A DNA stretch of 37,854 nucleotides from Acidobacteria bacterium RIFCSPLOWO2_12_FULL_65_11 (GTDB taxonomy: Bacteria; Acidobacteriota; Vicinamibacteria; Vicinamibacterales; CAVVIG01), in NCBI GenBank assembly GCA_001767495.1, contig MELA01000146.1, positions 5,122 through 42,975 on the forward strand. The letters are read 5' to 3'. Positions 1 through 10,010 of this stretch are shown piece by piece; the first letter of the stretch is position 1, and the number at the start of each line of letters is the position of its first letter. The position numbers were made by a program, and so were the translations under genes. Under the pieces are notes generated by a model. That model was not told the origin of the DNA, searched no databases, and was given only the letters and a program-made list of their open reading frames with translations.

Positions 1-572
1 TCGACGTCGGCGAACCCGATCTCGCGCAGCCAGCGCATCTGGCTGTGGACGTCCAGCAGTTTGTTTGACAGATCCTCTTCCGCCGCGGTGATGCCCGTGG
101 CCTGAAGGAACCGCTCGTGCCCGTAGGCCGAAGTCGAGGCGACATGCTCCAAGTTGCAGAACACGCCGCCAGGCGCCAGAAGAGCCCAGACCTCCTCATA
201 CAGCCGCCGCTTGCGCTCGTGGTCCAGATGGTGGATCGCAAAGCTCGACACGACGAGGTCGAATGTGCCGAGAGGTGGCAGCTCAGCTTCGAGATTGTGG
301 TCGACGACTTCGACATCCGACCTGGAGGCGAACCGGGATTTCAGTTGTTGAAGCATGAGGGGCGAGAAATCCAGGGCCACGCCCCGCGCCTGCGGCCTGG
401 CGTGCAGCACCAGGTCCAACAACCGCCCGTCACCCGAGCCCAGGTCGAGAACGCGACGGACGTTTAGAGGAATCTCATCGAGTAACGCCGCCTCGCCGGC
501 CGAACGATGCGGGAGGCTGTCGGCTCGCTCGAGGTATGCCGAGGCGTGGTCCGCTGATTGCCACTCGCTCAT
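1..572 (-). CDS. Class I SAM-dependent methyltransferase, partial (runs off the window start)
   Basis: Reverse-strand translation from cat at 570-572: MSEWQSADHASAYLERADSLPH...VLDLGSGDGRLLDLVL...FDLVVSSFAIHHLDHERKRRLYEEVWALLAPGGVFCNLEHVAS; motif I DLGSGDG and post-motif FAIHHLD. Not in the ORF track because it is open at the edge. Confidence 0.85.
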   Translation of the reverse strand, partial: MSEWQSADHASAYLERADSLPHRSAGEAALLDEIPLNVRRVLDLGSGDGRLLDLVLHARPQARGVALDFSPLMLQQLKSRFASRSDVEVVDHNLEAELPPLGTFDLVVSSFAIHHLDHERKRRLYEEVWALLAPGGVFCNLEHVASTSAYGHERFLQATGITAAEEDLSNKLLDVHSQMRWLREIGFADV

Positions 573-585
573 CAAGCGTCTCGCG

Positions 586-1173
586 TCATGGCGTCCTGGC
601 CCGCCTGGTGATGGCGACGAGCTCCTTGCCGCCGATCGCCGTTTTCGAGACCGTCATGCCGACCATCTGATACCCGGCCGATCCCACCTCGAGCAGCTCC
701 TTCTGCAGCGTGCCGGTCTTCGAGGTCGCCACCAGCTTGTACTCGAACGCCTGGATGGGCGCGTCCTTGTCGCGCTCGAGGATGCACACCACTTCGTCGC
801 CCCCGAAGACGGACTTGAACACGGTCTGGCCGCGATACTCGAAGCCTGCATCCGCCGCCTCCTGCAGCTCCTTCTGCATCGTCGAGGTCTTCGACGTGGC
901 GAGCAGCTCGTACGCGTACCGGCCTCTCGAGGCGCCGGACCGCGATATCACCGCCACGACTTCGTTGCCGCCGAAGGCGGTGTCGCCGCCCATGACGGCC
1001 TGAAACCGGAAGCCGGCCTCCGCCGCCTCATTGAGCTCTTTCTCCATCGTCGACGTCTTGCTTGTTGCGAGGACGCGGAACTCGACAGCGGCGCTCGTCT
1101 GCGCGTGAGCGGCCGGCCGCCACAGACCGAGCGCCACGACGGCCATAATTACGGATGGGACGTGGGTGCGCAT
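586..1173 (-). CDS. Secreted protein with three internal ~55-aa repeats (DUF4177-like by impression)
   Basis: Signal peptide MRTHVPSVIMAVVALGLWRPAAHAQ, then LATSKTSTMEKELNEAAEAGF / LATSKTSTMQKELQEAADAGF / LVATSKTGTLQKELLEVGSAGY. Confidence 0.75.
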   Translation of the reverse strand: MRTHVPSVIMAVVALGLWRPAAHAQTSAAVEFRVLATSKTSTMEKELNEAAEAGFRFQAVMGGDTAFGGNEVVAVISRSGASRGRYAYELLATSKTSTMQKELQEAADAGFEYRGQTVFKSVFGGDEVVCILERDKDAPIQAFEYKLVATSKTGTLQKELLEVGSAGYQMVGMTVSKTAIGGKELVAITRRARTP

Positions 1174-1283
1174 CGTTCAACCTCCTTGTCGAAGCTGCAT
1201 TCGCATCATTATTACTCCAGCCGTTGTCAGCGGTCGCGCATCGCGCTACAGTGCAGTCTTCCAATCATCCTTTGGAGGCTTCG

Positions 1284-2579
1284 ATGCACCACGTCAAGAC
1301 GCGATTCCGCCACGTCGTTCCTGTCGCCGGACTCCTTGGCCTCTTGGTTGTCTCGGCATTTTCCGCTCTGGCTCGCGGCCAGGCGCCGGCAGCGACCGGC
1401 GTCACGGTATTTGAAGGCGCACGGCTCATCGTGGGCGACGGACGCGCGCCCATCGAGAACGCCACGTTCACCGTATCGGGCACTCGCGTCCTTCAAGTCG
1501 GCAGGGCTGGTGATGTGCGCGTGCCGGCGGGCGCCGCTCGCGTCAACCTGGCCGGCAAGACCGTGATGCCCGCCATCATCGACACCCACACGCACCTCAG
1601 TCAGACCCAAGAGGCACTCACCGAGGACCTGCGGCGCCGCGCGTTCTACGGCGTGGGCGCCGCCATGAGTATGGGCCAGGACAGGGGCGAGCTGCCATTT
1701 CAGATGCGGGCCGCGACGCCGCCCGGTGGGGCGCGGTTCTTCACGGCGGGGCGCGGGATCACGATGCCCGAGCCGGGGCGCTCGGACGTGCCGTACTGGA
1801 TTACCACTGAGGCAGAGGCCCGGAAGGCCGTCGAGGAACTCGCCGCCCTGAAGGTGGACTTGGTCAAGATCTGGGTCGACGACCGCAACGGCATGTACAT
1901 GAAGCTGACCCCAGCCCTCTATGGCGCGATCGTCGACGAGGCGCACCGCCGCGGGCTCCGCGTCACGGCTCACATCTTCACGCTCGAGGATGCCAAAGGG
2001 CTGCTGCGTGCAGGAGTCGACGCATTCGCGCACGGCGTACGGGATAAGGAGATTGACGATGAGGGCCTTGCGCTGTTTAGGGCGCGTCCGAACGTAGTCG
2101 TCGTGCCAAACCTGCCGGATCGGGGCGTGGCGACCAGTCTCAGCTGGCTGAGCGAGAGCATTCCCGCTCCGGAGCTGCAGCGCCTTCAGGAGGCCGCCAC
2201 CGATCGGCCGGCGGTGCAGGCCACCTTCGCGATCCAGGCGCGCAACTTGGCGAAGCTGCATGCAGCCGGCGTGCGCATCGCTTTCGGCACCGACGGCAAC
2301 ACGCCCTGGGCGCCGCACGTCGAGATGGCCGACATGGTGGCGGCCGGGATGACGCCGATGCAGGTCATCGTGGCCGCTACCCGCAATTCCGCCGACTTGC
2401 TGAAGCTCGCCGACGCGGGCACGCTCGAAGCGGGCAAGAGCGGGGACTTCATCGTTCTCGATGCGAACCCGCTCGACGACATCACCAACACGCGCCGCAT
2501 CGCGTCGGTGTATCTCCGCGGAGCGGCCGTGGACCGCGCGAGGTTCAAGGTGGGCCAGACTGGCCAGACCACTCGGTGA
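1284..2579 (+). CDS. Amidohydrolase family protein, exported
   Basis: SD tttggagg before ATG 1284; signal peptide; metal motif DTHTHL; VTAHIFT, GTDGNTPWAPHVEM, and GKSGDFIVLDANPL typical of amidohydrolases. Confidence 0.88.
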   Translation: MHHVKTRFRHVVPVAGLLGLLVVSAFSALARGQAPAATGVTVFEGARLIVGDGRAPIENATFTVSGTRVLQVGRAGDVRVPAGAARVNLAGKTVMPAIIDTHTHLSQTQEALTEDLRRRAFYGVGAAMSMGQDRGELPFQMRAATPPGGARFFTAGRGITMPEPGRSDVPYWITTEAEARKAVEELAALKVDLVKIWVDDRNGMYMKLTPALYGAIVDEAHRRGLRVTAHIFTLEDAKGLLRAGVDAFAHGVRDKEIDDEGLALFRARPNVVVVPNLPDRGVATSLSWLSESIPAPELQRLQEAATDRPAVQATFAIQARNLAKLHAAGVRIAFGTDGNTPWAPHVEMADMVAAGMTPMQVIVAATRNSADLLKLADAGTLEAGKSGDFIVLDANPLDDITNTRRIASVYLRGAAVDRARFKVGQTGQTTR

Positions 2580-2621
2580 AGCGGTCTATAATGCCTCGAC
2601 GCTGCTGGAAGGTGAGAACCA

Positions 2622-3374
2622 ATGGGCCGATGGCTTCGACTGGTGGTCGTCGTTCTGCTCGCCGGGGTGACGGCTGCGTCGGCTCAGTCTGGTGGTTTCC
2701 TCGGTCCGCACCGGACCGACATCGAATACGACGGTCGTTTTACGTTCTTGCGCCTGCGCTGGGGCGGGGGCAGAGGGTCGTTGGGGTTCCGGGGCATGAA
2801 CAACGCCTGGAATCACGACTACCCGCGCGCCGAGCAGCACCTCGCCCTGCTGCTCAAAGAGATCACCTACATCGACGCGCGCACCGACGGCAGCCGGATT
2901 CTCTCGCTCGACGATCCGGAGCTCTTCAGGTATCCGATCGCCTACATGTGGGAGCCGGGCTTCTGGGAGCTGACCGATCGCGAAGCTGAGAAGTTCCGCG
3001 AGTACCTGCTCAAGGGCGGCTTTGCGATCTTCGACGACTTCGACCACGAGCACCTGTACAACCTCGAGGCGAACATGCTCCGCGTCCTGCCGGGCGCACG
3101 GTTCTTCGAGCTGGACGAATCCAACCAGGTGTTTGACGCGTTCTTTCGCATGAAGACCATCTACTTTCCCGATCCGCGGATCGGTATCAGGCCCACCTAT
3201 TACGGCATCTACGAGGACAACGACCCCACCAGGCGGCTGATGGTGATCGCCAATCACAACGCCGACGTGGCCGAGTACTGGGAGTGGTCGGGCACGAGCC
3301 TGCTGCCCGTCGACGATTCGAACGAGGCCTACAAGCTCGGCATCAACTACATGATCTACGGACTGACGCACTAG
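2622..3374 (+). CDS. DUF4159 domain-containing exported protein
   Basis: Signal peptide; FTFLRLRWGGGRG...WNHDYPRAEQHLALLLKEIT...LLKGGFAIFDDFD resembles DUF4159 proteins. Confidence 0.75.
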   Translation: MGRWLRLVVVVLLAGVTAASAQSGGFLGPHRTDIEYDGRFTFLRLRWGGGRGSLGFRGMNNAWNHDYPRAEQHLALLLKEITYIDARTDGSRILSLDDPELFRYPIAYMWEPGFWELTDREAEKFREYLLKGGFAIFDDFDHEHLYNLEANMLRVLPGARFFELDESNQVFDAFFRMKTIYFPDPRIGIRPTYYGIYEDNDPTRRLMVIANHNADVAEYWEWSGTSLLPVDDSNEAYKLGINYMIYGLTH

Positions 3375-3379
3375 GAATC

Positions 3380-3404
3380 GGGATTTGGGATTCGGGATTT
3401 GGGG
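3380..3404 (+). other. Potential G-quadruplex motif GGG-ATTT-GGG-ATTC-GGG-ATTT-GGGG
   Basis: Direct read of four G-runs separated by 4-nt loops, just after the DUF4159 stop. Confidence 0.6.
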
Positions 3405-3412
3405 TTCGTGAG

Positions 3413-3483
3413 ATGGCGCTGACAGCGGGGACACGGCTGGGATCGTACGAAGTCGTCGCCATGCTGGGTGCCGGCGGGATGAG
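3413..3483 (+). pseudogene. Truncated N-terminal fragment of a Ser/Thr protein kinase
   Basis: MALTAGTRLGSYEVVAMLGAGGMS closely matches the start of the next ORF (MALSAGTRLGPYEIIAMLGAGGMG) but breaks at the glycine loop. Confidence 0.7.
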
Positions 3484-3583
3484 CGCCCGCGGCCATGCCG
3501 AGCCGAGGCCGTGTGAAGCCGAGGCGAGGCATCGGCGTTGTTGGCCGCGGGGGTGGGGCCCCGCGGCCAGTGAAAAGACGTTG
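3483..3583 (+). repeat. Putative ~100-bp interspersed repeat, family 2 (+ copy)
   Basis: Shares gcgcc(c/t)gcggcca, ccgaggcg, gcgggggtggggccccg and acgt(t/c)g in the same order with the reverse complement of 10954-11038. Confidence 0.45.
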
Positions 3584-3609
3584 ACCCCGAGCCCGTCCCG
3601 GTGCGACCG

Positions 3610-4825
<1,216 letters not shown>

Positions 4826-4835
4826 CGCAGCCGAA

Positions 4836-4859
4836 GGTCCGGCTGAAGCCGGACACTAC
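4836..4859 (-). repeat. REP-like palindrome
   Basis: ggtccggctgaagccggacactac. Confidence 0.85.
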
Positions 4860-4895
4860 GTACGACATAACGTCACCGCGACTGTCGACTGCCGA

Positions 4896-6395
4896 CTACC
4901 CTCCTTGATGGCGCAGTCGGCTGTGCCGGTATCCGTAAGCGAGGTACAGCACGAGCCCGAGCAGCAACCAGATCCCGAACCGCTCCCACGCCGTCCTCGG
5001 CAGTCCCTGCATGATGAACAGGCAGCCGGCCGCAGACAGCACGCACACCGGCCAGACAAACGGCACCTTGAACGGCCGCGGACGCTCCGGCTCCTTGACG
5101 CGCAGCACCAGGACGCCAATGCTCACGAGCATGAAGGCGAACAGCGTCCCGATGTTGGTCAGGTCGTAGGTCTCCGCCGCATCGCCGACGAGCGCCCACG
5201 CCGCCACGAACACACCGGTCAGTAACGTCGTCGTCGACGGGATGCGCGTGCGCGGGTGGATCCGGGCCGCCCACTGCGGCAGCAGGCCGTCGCGCGCCAT
5301 CGCGAAGAAGATGCGCGGCTGCCCGTACTGGAACACGAGCAGCACGGCCGACATCGATACGACCGCGCCCAAGGCGACGAGCCAGCCCACGGTTCTGAAG
5401 CCCGCCAGCTCGAGCGCGCGCGCCAGCGGATCCGCGACCGCCAGTTCCTGGTACGGCACCATGCCGGTCAGCACGATGCCGACGATGACGTAGATGACGG
5501 TGCAGATGGCGAGGCCGCCGAGGATGCCGATCGGCAGATTGCGCTGTGGGTTCTTCGTCTCTTCGGCCGCGGTCGAGATCGCATCGAAGCCGATGTAGGC
5601 GAAGAAGACGATGGCCGCACCTTGATGGATGCCCGTGAAGCCGTTCGGCGCAAATGGTGTGTAGTTCGCCGCGCTGAGGTGGGTCGCGCCGACGCCGACG
5701 AACAACGTGAGCGCGACGAGCTTGATCGCGACCATGACGTTGTTGACCCTGGCGGTCTCGCGCGCGCCGCGCAGCAGCAGCCAGGTGATGAGCATCACGA
5801 TGCTGAAGGCCGGCACGTGGACCAGGATCGGAATGCCGGCGATTCGAGGCGCGGTGTCGATCAGCCCCCGAATCTGCGGGTCGGCGCTGAGCAACGCCGT
5901 TCGATAGCCGGTCGTGAGCCACGCTGGAAGCCGGGTGCCGAACCCGCGCAGCAGCGTGTTGAAGTAGTCGCCCCACGAGATGGCCACGGCGACGTTGCCG
6001 ACGGCGTACTCGAGAATGAGGTCCCATCCGATGATCCACGCGACGAGCTCGCCAAGCGTGGCGTACGAGTAGGCGTAGGCGCTGCCGGCCTGCGGAATCA
6101 TCGCCGCAAGCTCCGCGTAGCAGAGCGCCGCCAGCGCGCAGGCGGCGCCGAGCAGGATGAAGGAAAAAATGAGCGCCGGTCCGGCGCCCATCCGGATCAC
6201 CTCGCCGTTCGGCCCGACCTGACCGGCCGCCGCGGTGCCGATGGCGCCGAAGATGCCGGCGCCAATCACGGCGCCAATCGCCAGCATGATGAGGTCGCCC
6301 GCCCCGAGCGTTCGCCTCAATCCGCCCGCGCCGTCTACATCCTGGATGTCATCCACAGGGGCCGCGATGGGTTTTCGCCGGAAGAGCTGCGACAT
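4896..6395 (-). CDS. APC family amino acid permease
   Basis: Multi-TM; IGAVIGAGIFGAIGTAAAG, CYAELAAMIPQAGSAYAYSYATLGELVAWIIGWDLILEY, FFAYIGFDAISTAAEETKNPQRNLP. Confidence 0.95.
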   Translation of the reverse strand: MSQLFRRKPIAAPVDDIQDVDGAGGLRRTLGAGDLIMLAIGAVIGAGIFGAIGTAAAGQVGPNGEVIRMGAGPALIFSFILLGAACALAALCYAELAAMIPQAGSAYAYSYATLGELVAWIIGWDLILEYAVGNVAVAISWGDYFNTLLRGFGTRLPAWLTTGYRTALLSADPQIRGLIDTAPRIAGIPILVHVPAFSIVMLITWLLLRGARETARVNNVMVAIKLVALTLFVGVGATHLSAANYTPFAPNGFTGIHQGAAIVFFAYIGFDAISTAAEETKNPQRNLPIGILGGLAICTVIYVIVGIVLTGMVPYQELAVADPLARALELAGFRTVGWLVALGAVVSMSAVLLVFQYGQPRIFFAMARDGLLPQWAARIHPRTRIPSTTTLLTGVFVAAWALVGDAAETYDLTNIGTLFAFMLVSIGVLVLRVKEPERPRPFKVPFVWPVCVLSAAGCLFIMQGLPRTAWERFGIWLLLGLVLYLAYGYRHSRLRHQGG

Positions 6396-6424
6396 GAGGG
6401 ACGGATTCTAACCTATGGTCCGAC

Positions 6425-6519
6425 GGTCCGGCTGAAGCCGGACACTACAACCTGTCAACGGTCCGGCTGAAGCCGGACACTACAACTGTCAGATGTAGTG
6501 TCCGCCTTTAGGCGGACCG
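6425..6519. repeat. Cluster of three REP-like palindromes (two reverse, one forward)
   Basis: ggtccggctgaagccggacactacaa (6425), ggtccggctgaagccggacactacaac (6460), gatgtagtgtccgcctttaggcggacc (6493). Confidence 0.9.
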
Positions 6520-6544
6520 TAACGGGTGTCAAATGTATGTACGG

Positions 6545-7555
6545 TTACAGATTGAGACGGTAGGCGGTGTCGTTCGAGCAGACAACGAGGGCGCCGCGGG
6601 GACCAACGGCGACACCAACGAGGCCCGGACCCGAGAGCACGAGCTCGGGGTCGCCGGCAGCCGGCAGCCGATACAGGCCGCTCGCGCCGGCCAGCGCTTC
6701 GACCACGAGCAGCGAACCGCGCCCGTCGAACGCGATCCCTTGCGGGCGCCCGAATCCTGTGTACCGCGTCGTGACGGTGCCGTCGCGATCGATGCGGTAC
6801 ACCGAATCGTAGGTGGTGAGTGTCGGCGCCGTCACGTACAGCGCCTCGTCGGGTCCCATCGCCACGTGGAACGCCGCCACGCTCGAGGGCAGCGACGCAA
6901 AGATTGTCGCCTGTCCCTTCTGGTCGACACGGAACACGGTGCCCGATCGGTCGCCCACAAACAGCAACCCGTCGTCGTCAAACGCCAGACCGCAGCAGAC
7001 ACCGAGATCGGTCGCAAACGGCTCGACCGACCCATCGTCGGCCACGCGATACACCGTGCCCTCGAACCGGCTGGACACATAGAGGCGGCCGTCGGGGCCG
7101 ATGGCCATCGACGTCGGGTTCACGATGCCCGAGGAGAAGGTCTCGCGCGTGCCGCCGGGCCGCACGCGGAAGATCGACACGGGCACCTGCTGCCCGCGCG
7201 TCCCGCTGAAGGTGACGTAGAGGTTGCCGTCGCGATCGAAGACCGGGTTGTCCACCTGGTGCAGCCCGGTGGCCAGCGGCGCCGCGATGTTGACGAGCGT
7301 GTCCTCCCCGGGCACGCCGTCGATCCGAACCACCGTCGGCCCTCCTTCGAGTCCCGGCGGCACGAGCGCGGCAATCCGCGTGGGAGACGCGTAGACGACC
7401 CGCGCGCGGGCCTCGCCAATCCGCACGCCGGGCAGGGACGGTCCATCGGTCGGAAACCCGGCGCCATCGACCACGATGCGGCCGCCTTCGATCGCCGAAA
7501 CGGGATGAACAGCGGTCACGCGGGGGTAAGACATGGGGGGAGGGCTGCTTCTCAT
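6545..7555 (-). CDS. IPT/TIG-domain plus NHL/SMP-30-like beta-propeller protein
   Basis: N-terminal VTAVHPVSAIEGGRIVVDGAGFP (IPT-like), then repeated DRDGNLYVTFSG, GPDGRLYVSSRFEGTVYRV, DDDGLLFVGDRSGTVFRV blades. Confidence 0.8.
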   Translation of the reverse strand: MRSSPPPMSYPRVTAVHPVSAIEGGRIVVDGAGFPTDGPSLPGVRIGEARARVVYASPTRIAALVPPGLEGGPTVVRIDGVPGEDTLVNIAAPLATGLHQVDNPVFDRDGNLYVTFSGTRGQQVPVSIFRVRPGGTRETFSSGIVNPTSMAIGPDGRLYVSSRFEGTVYRVADDGSVEPFATDLGVCCGLAFDDDGLLFVGDRSGTVFRVDQKGQATIFASLPSSVAAFHVAMGPDEALYVTAPTLTTYDSVYRIDRDGTVTTRYTGFGRPQGIAFDGRGSLLVVEALAGASGLYRLPAAGDPELVLSGPGLVGVAVGPRGALVVCSNDTAYRLNL

Positions 7556-7560
7556 GAACC

Positions 7561-7613
7561 TGTAGTGTCCGCCTTCAGGCGGACTTCAGGTCCGGCTGAA
7601 GCCGGACACTACA
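7561..7613. repeat. Inverted pair of REP-like palindromes (REPIN-like)
   Basis: tgtagtgtccgccttcaggcggac ... aggtccggctgaagccggacactaca. Confidence 0.9.
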
Positions 7614-7650
7614 GTCATGATTCGCCGTAAGCCATGAGCCTGCGAGGAGC

Positions 7651-8184
7651 CTATGTGTCGTCGAGCTCGACGTTCCAGTAGAGGTAGTCGCGCCAGCTTT
7701 CCGGCGCATTCCGAAGCCCGACCGTGATGCGGATGGCCGGCGCCGACTCGGGCCGCTTGGGCGTCCGCGTCAGATGCATGCCCGCTTCGGCGGGCGTCCG
7801 GCCGCCCTTCTTGCGGTTGCAGCTGACGCAGGCGGTGACGATGTTCTCCCAGTCCTTACGGCCTCCGTGGGCAACGGGAATCACGTGGTCGAAAGTCAGA
7901 TCGCTTGTCGCGTACCCGTCGCCGCAGTACTGGCAGCGGTGGTCGTCGCGCGCGTAGATGTTGGCGCGCGAAAAGGGCACGTAGTCGAAGCGCCGTTTGA
8001 TCCTGATGTACCGGAGCAGCCGGATCACCGACGGCAGCTTGAAGGTGATCGACACGCCGTGGATCTCGCGGTCGTACACATCGACGATCTCAACCTTCCC
8101 CTGGCACCAGAGCGTGACGGCCTTCTGCCAGTGGACGATCTTGAGCGGCTCGTACGTCGCGTTGAGAAGCAGCGTCTGTTCCAT
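7651..8184 (-). CDS. HNH endonuclease family protein
   Basis: Start MEQTLLLNATYEPLKIVHWQKAV; RCQYCGDGYATSDLTFDHVIPVAHGGRKDWENIVTACVSCNRKKGGRTPAEAGM. The track start at 8235 is probably too long. Confidence 0.9.
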   Translation of the reverse strand: MEQTLLLNATYEPLKIVHWQKAVTLWCQGKVEIVDVYDREIHGVSITFKLPSVIRLLRYIRIKRRFDYVPFSRANIYARDDHRCQYCGDGYATSDLTFDHVIPVAHGGRKDWENIVTACVSCNRKKGGRTPAEAGMHLTRTPKRPESAPAIRITVGLRNAPESWRDYLYWNVELDDT

Positions 8185-8339
8185 GGGCGTGATGTGCGCG
8201 GGAAGCCGGCACGCCGACCCCCGCATTGTGCCCAACCACTACCAACGTGTCAAGGCGCTGACGCCCTAACTACCATTCAGACGGATGTTTAGCGGCTCAA
8301 CCCTACGGCGGTCCGAGGGTTGGGCCGATAGCACAAGAT

Positions 8340-8897
8340 GTGCAAGGTCGCGCATCGCTGGCCCTTCGCTGGCCCCTGGCCATCGTCCTGACGGTGGCTG
8401 CCGCGATCGCGACCGCGTGCGCGTCGGCGACGGGCACACCTCGGCCCCACACCCCAGCTTCGATCGGAAGACCGGTCGCAGATGCCCCGGCAGAGGAAGC
8501 CGCACCGATGCCCGCGCCTCGGACCTCGAAGTCTTCGCGCGCCATCGTCGACACGGCCATGTCGTTGCGCGGTGTCCGATACCGGGCCGGTGGATCCGAC
8601 CCGAAGGGATTCGATTGCAGCGGCTTCACGCTGTACGTGTTCGGACGGCACGGGATCGACCTGCCACGCAATACCTCCGACCAGTATCACGAGGGGAAGG
8701 CGATCAAGCAGAGCCAGGTCGCCGCAGGCGACCTGCTCTTCTTCAAGACAGTCGGCAGAGAGGTCTCGCACGTGGCCATCTCAATTGGCGCCGGGAACTT
8801 CGTCCATGCGCCGACCTCGAACGGTGTCGTGCGTGTGGAGTCGCTCGACACGACGTACTGGGCGTCCCGCTTCCTCGGCGCGCGACGAGTGAAGTGA
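8340..8897 (+). CDS. NlpC/P60 family cell-wall hydrolase, probable lipoprotein
   Basis: Hydrophobic leader ending AIATAC (lipobox-like); YRAGGSDPKGFDCSGFTLYVF catalytic Cys, VSHVAISIGAGNFVHAP catalytic His. Confidence 0.88.
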   Translation: MQGRASLALRWPLAIVLTVAAAIATACASATGTPRPHTPASIGRPVADAPAEEAAPMPAPRTSKSSRAIVDTAMSLRGVRYRAGGSDPKGFDCSGFTLYVFGRHGIDLPRNTSDQYHEGKAIKQSQVAAGDLLFFKTVGREVSHVAISIGAGNFVHAPTSNGVVRVESLDTTYWASRFLGARRVK

Positions 8898-8903
8898 CTC
8901 GAC

Positions 8904-9004
8904 GGTCCGCCTAAAGGCGGACACTACACATGACCGCCGACTGTCGACTGTCGACTTCACACGTCCCTCGCTTTCGCAAACGTAGTGTCCGCCTTCAGGC
9001 GGAC
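8904..9004. repeat. Two REP-like palindromes in inverted orientation
   Basis: ggtccgcctaaaggcggacactacac at 8904; cgtagtgtccgccttcaggcggac at 8981. Confidence 0.85.
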
Positions 9005-9879
9005 GTCAACAAAGCCAGACCCTCCCGCAGTTCCTCGATAACGGCTTCAGACACCGGCATCAGCGGCGAGCGAGGGAAGCCAACGTCGTATCCGGCCAGG
9101 CCAAGCGCCGCTTTCAATCCCGGCACGCCGTAGCCCGATACGAGCAGCTTCGTCAGCGGCAGGATCCGCTGCTGCAGCGCCCGCGCCTCGTCGTGCTGCC
9201 CCGCTTGGGTCAGCGTGAACAGCCGGACGCAGACCTCCGGCGCCACGCAAGAGAGCGCCAGGATGCCGCCCACGGCGCCCAGAGAGAGCGCCGTGTAGAA
9301 GGTGGACGCCGATCCGCTGAGCACGCTGAAGTCGCTCGGTGTCGCGGCCACCAGATCCGAAATCTGCAGCGCGTCGCTCGTCGACTCTTTCATCCCAATG
9401 ATGTTCGGGTGCCTCGCAAGGCGCGCCACGGCGTCGGTCTGGAGGTTGACGCCGGTGAGCGCGGTGAAGTTGTACAGCAGCACCGGGACGGGCGACGCGT
9501 CGGCCACCGCCGTGTAGTGGCGCACGAAGGCCTCGGTCGTCATCTGTTCCTTGTAGAAGCCTGGCGTGCGCACGAGCACCGCGTCCGCGCCAAGCTTCCC
9601 CGCCCGCTTCGCGGCGCCGACGGCCGACCGGGTCGATTCGCGTCCGGTACCGACGATGAAGGTCCGTTTCTTCGGCACGACGTCGCGTGCCGCCGCCATG
9701 ACACGCGACGCTTCGTCTTCGTCGACCAGCACGCCTTCGCCGGTCGATCCGAGGACGACAAAGCCGGTCAGCGGCGTCTTGAGCCAGCGCTTGAGCGCCT
9801 TGCGCAGGCGCGCCGTGTCGGCGCGATCTCTCTCGTCAAACGGAGTCGGAATCGGCGCAAAGACGCCCGTCAGTTTCAT
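8995..9879 (-). CDS. Dihydrodipicolinate synthase/N-acetylneuraminate lyase family protein
   Basis: GVFAPIPTPFDERD, FVVLGSTGEGVLVDEDE, PVPVLLYNFTALTGVNL, NIIGMKESTSD. The stop codon lies in the REP-like element. Confidence 0.92.
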   Translation of the reverse strand: MKLTGVFAPIPTPFDERDRADTARLRKALKRWLKTPLTGFVVLGSTGEGVLVDEDEASRVMAAARDVVPKKRTFIVGTGRESTRSAVGAAKRAGKLGADAVLVRTPGFYKEQMTTEAFVRHYTAVADASPVPVLLYNFTALTGVNLQTDAVARLARHPNIIGMKESTSDALQISDLVAATPSDFSVLSGSASTFYTALSLGAVGGILALSCVAPEVCVRLFTLTQAGQHDEARALQQRILPLTKLLVSGYGVPGLKAALGLAGYDVGFPRSPLMPVSEAVIEELREGLALLTSA

Positions 9880-9907
9880 TGCGCGATTGTATGCGACGAG
9901 GACTCAA

Positions 9908-10010
9908 GGTCCGCCTGAAGGCGGACACTACAGATGTTCTCGTGTAGTGTCCGGCTTGAGCCGGACCGTGGGCGTCCGGAAGTTAGGTCCGGCTTGAACC
10001 GGACCCTGCA
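9908..10010. repeat. REP-like cluster: inverted pair plus a degenerate third copy
   Basis: ggtccgcctgaaggcggacactaca (9908), tgtagtgtccggcttgagccggacc (9943), aggtccggcttgaaccggaccctgca (9985). Confidence 0.85.

Noticed and set aside
355-1566. 403-aa + strand ORF spanning 355-1566
   Set aside because: Overlaps the methyltransferase and triple-repeat genes on the other strand and the true amidohydrolase start; composition typical of spurious GC-rich ORFs.
2587-2592. TATAAT -10 box before the DUF4159 gene
   Set aside because: No acceptable -35 at 16-18 bp; a single hexamer is not enough to call a promoter.
5256-6470. 404-aa + strand ORF opposite the APC permease
   Set aside because: Antisense of a convincing membrane transporter; no domain signature.
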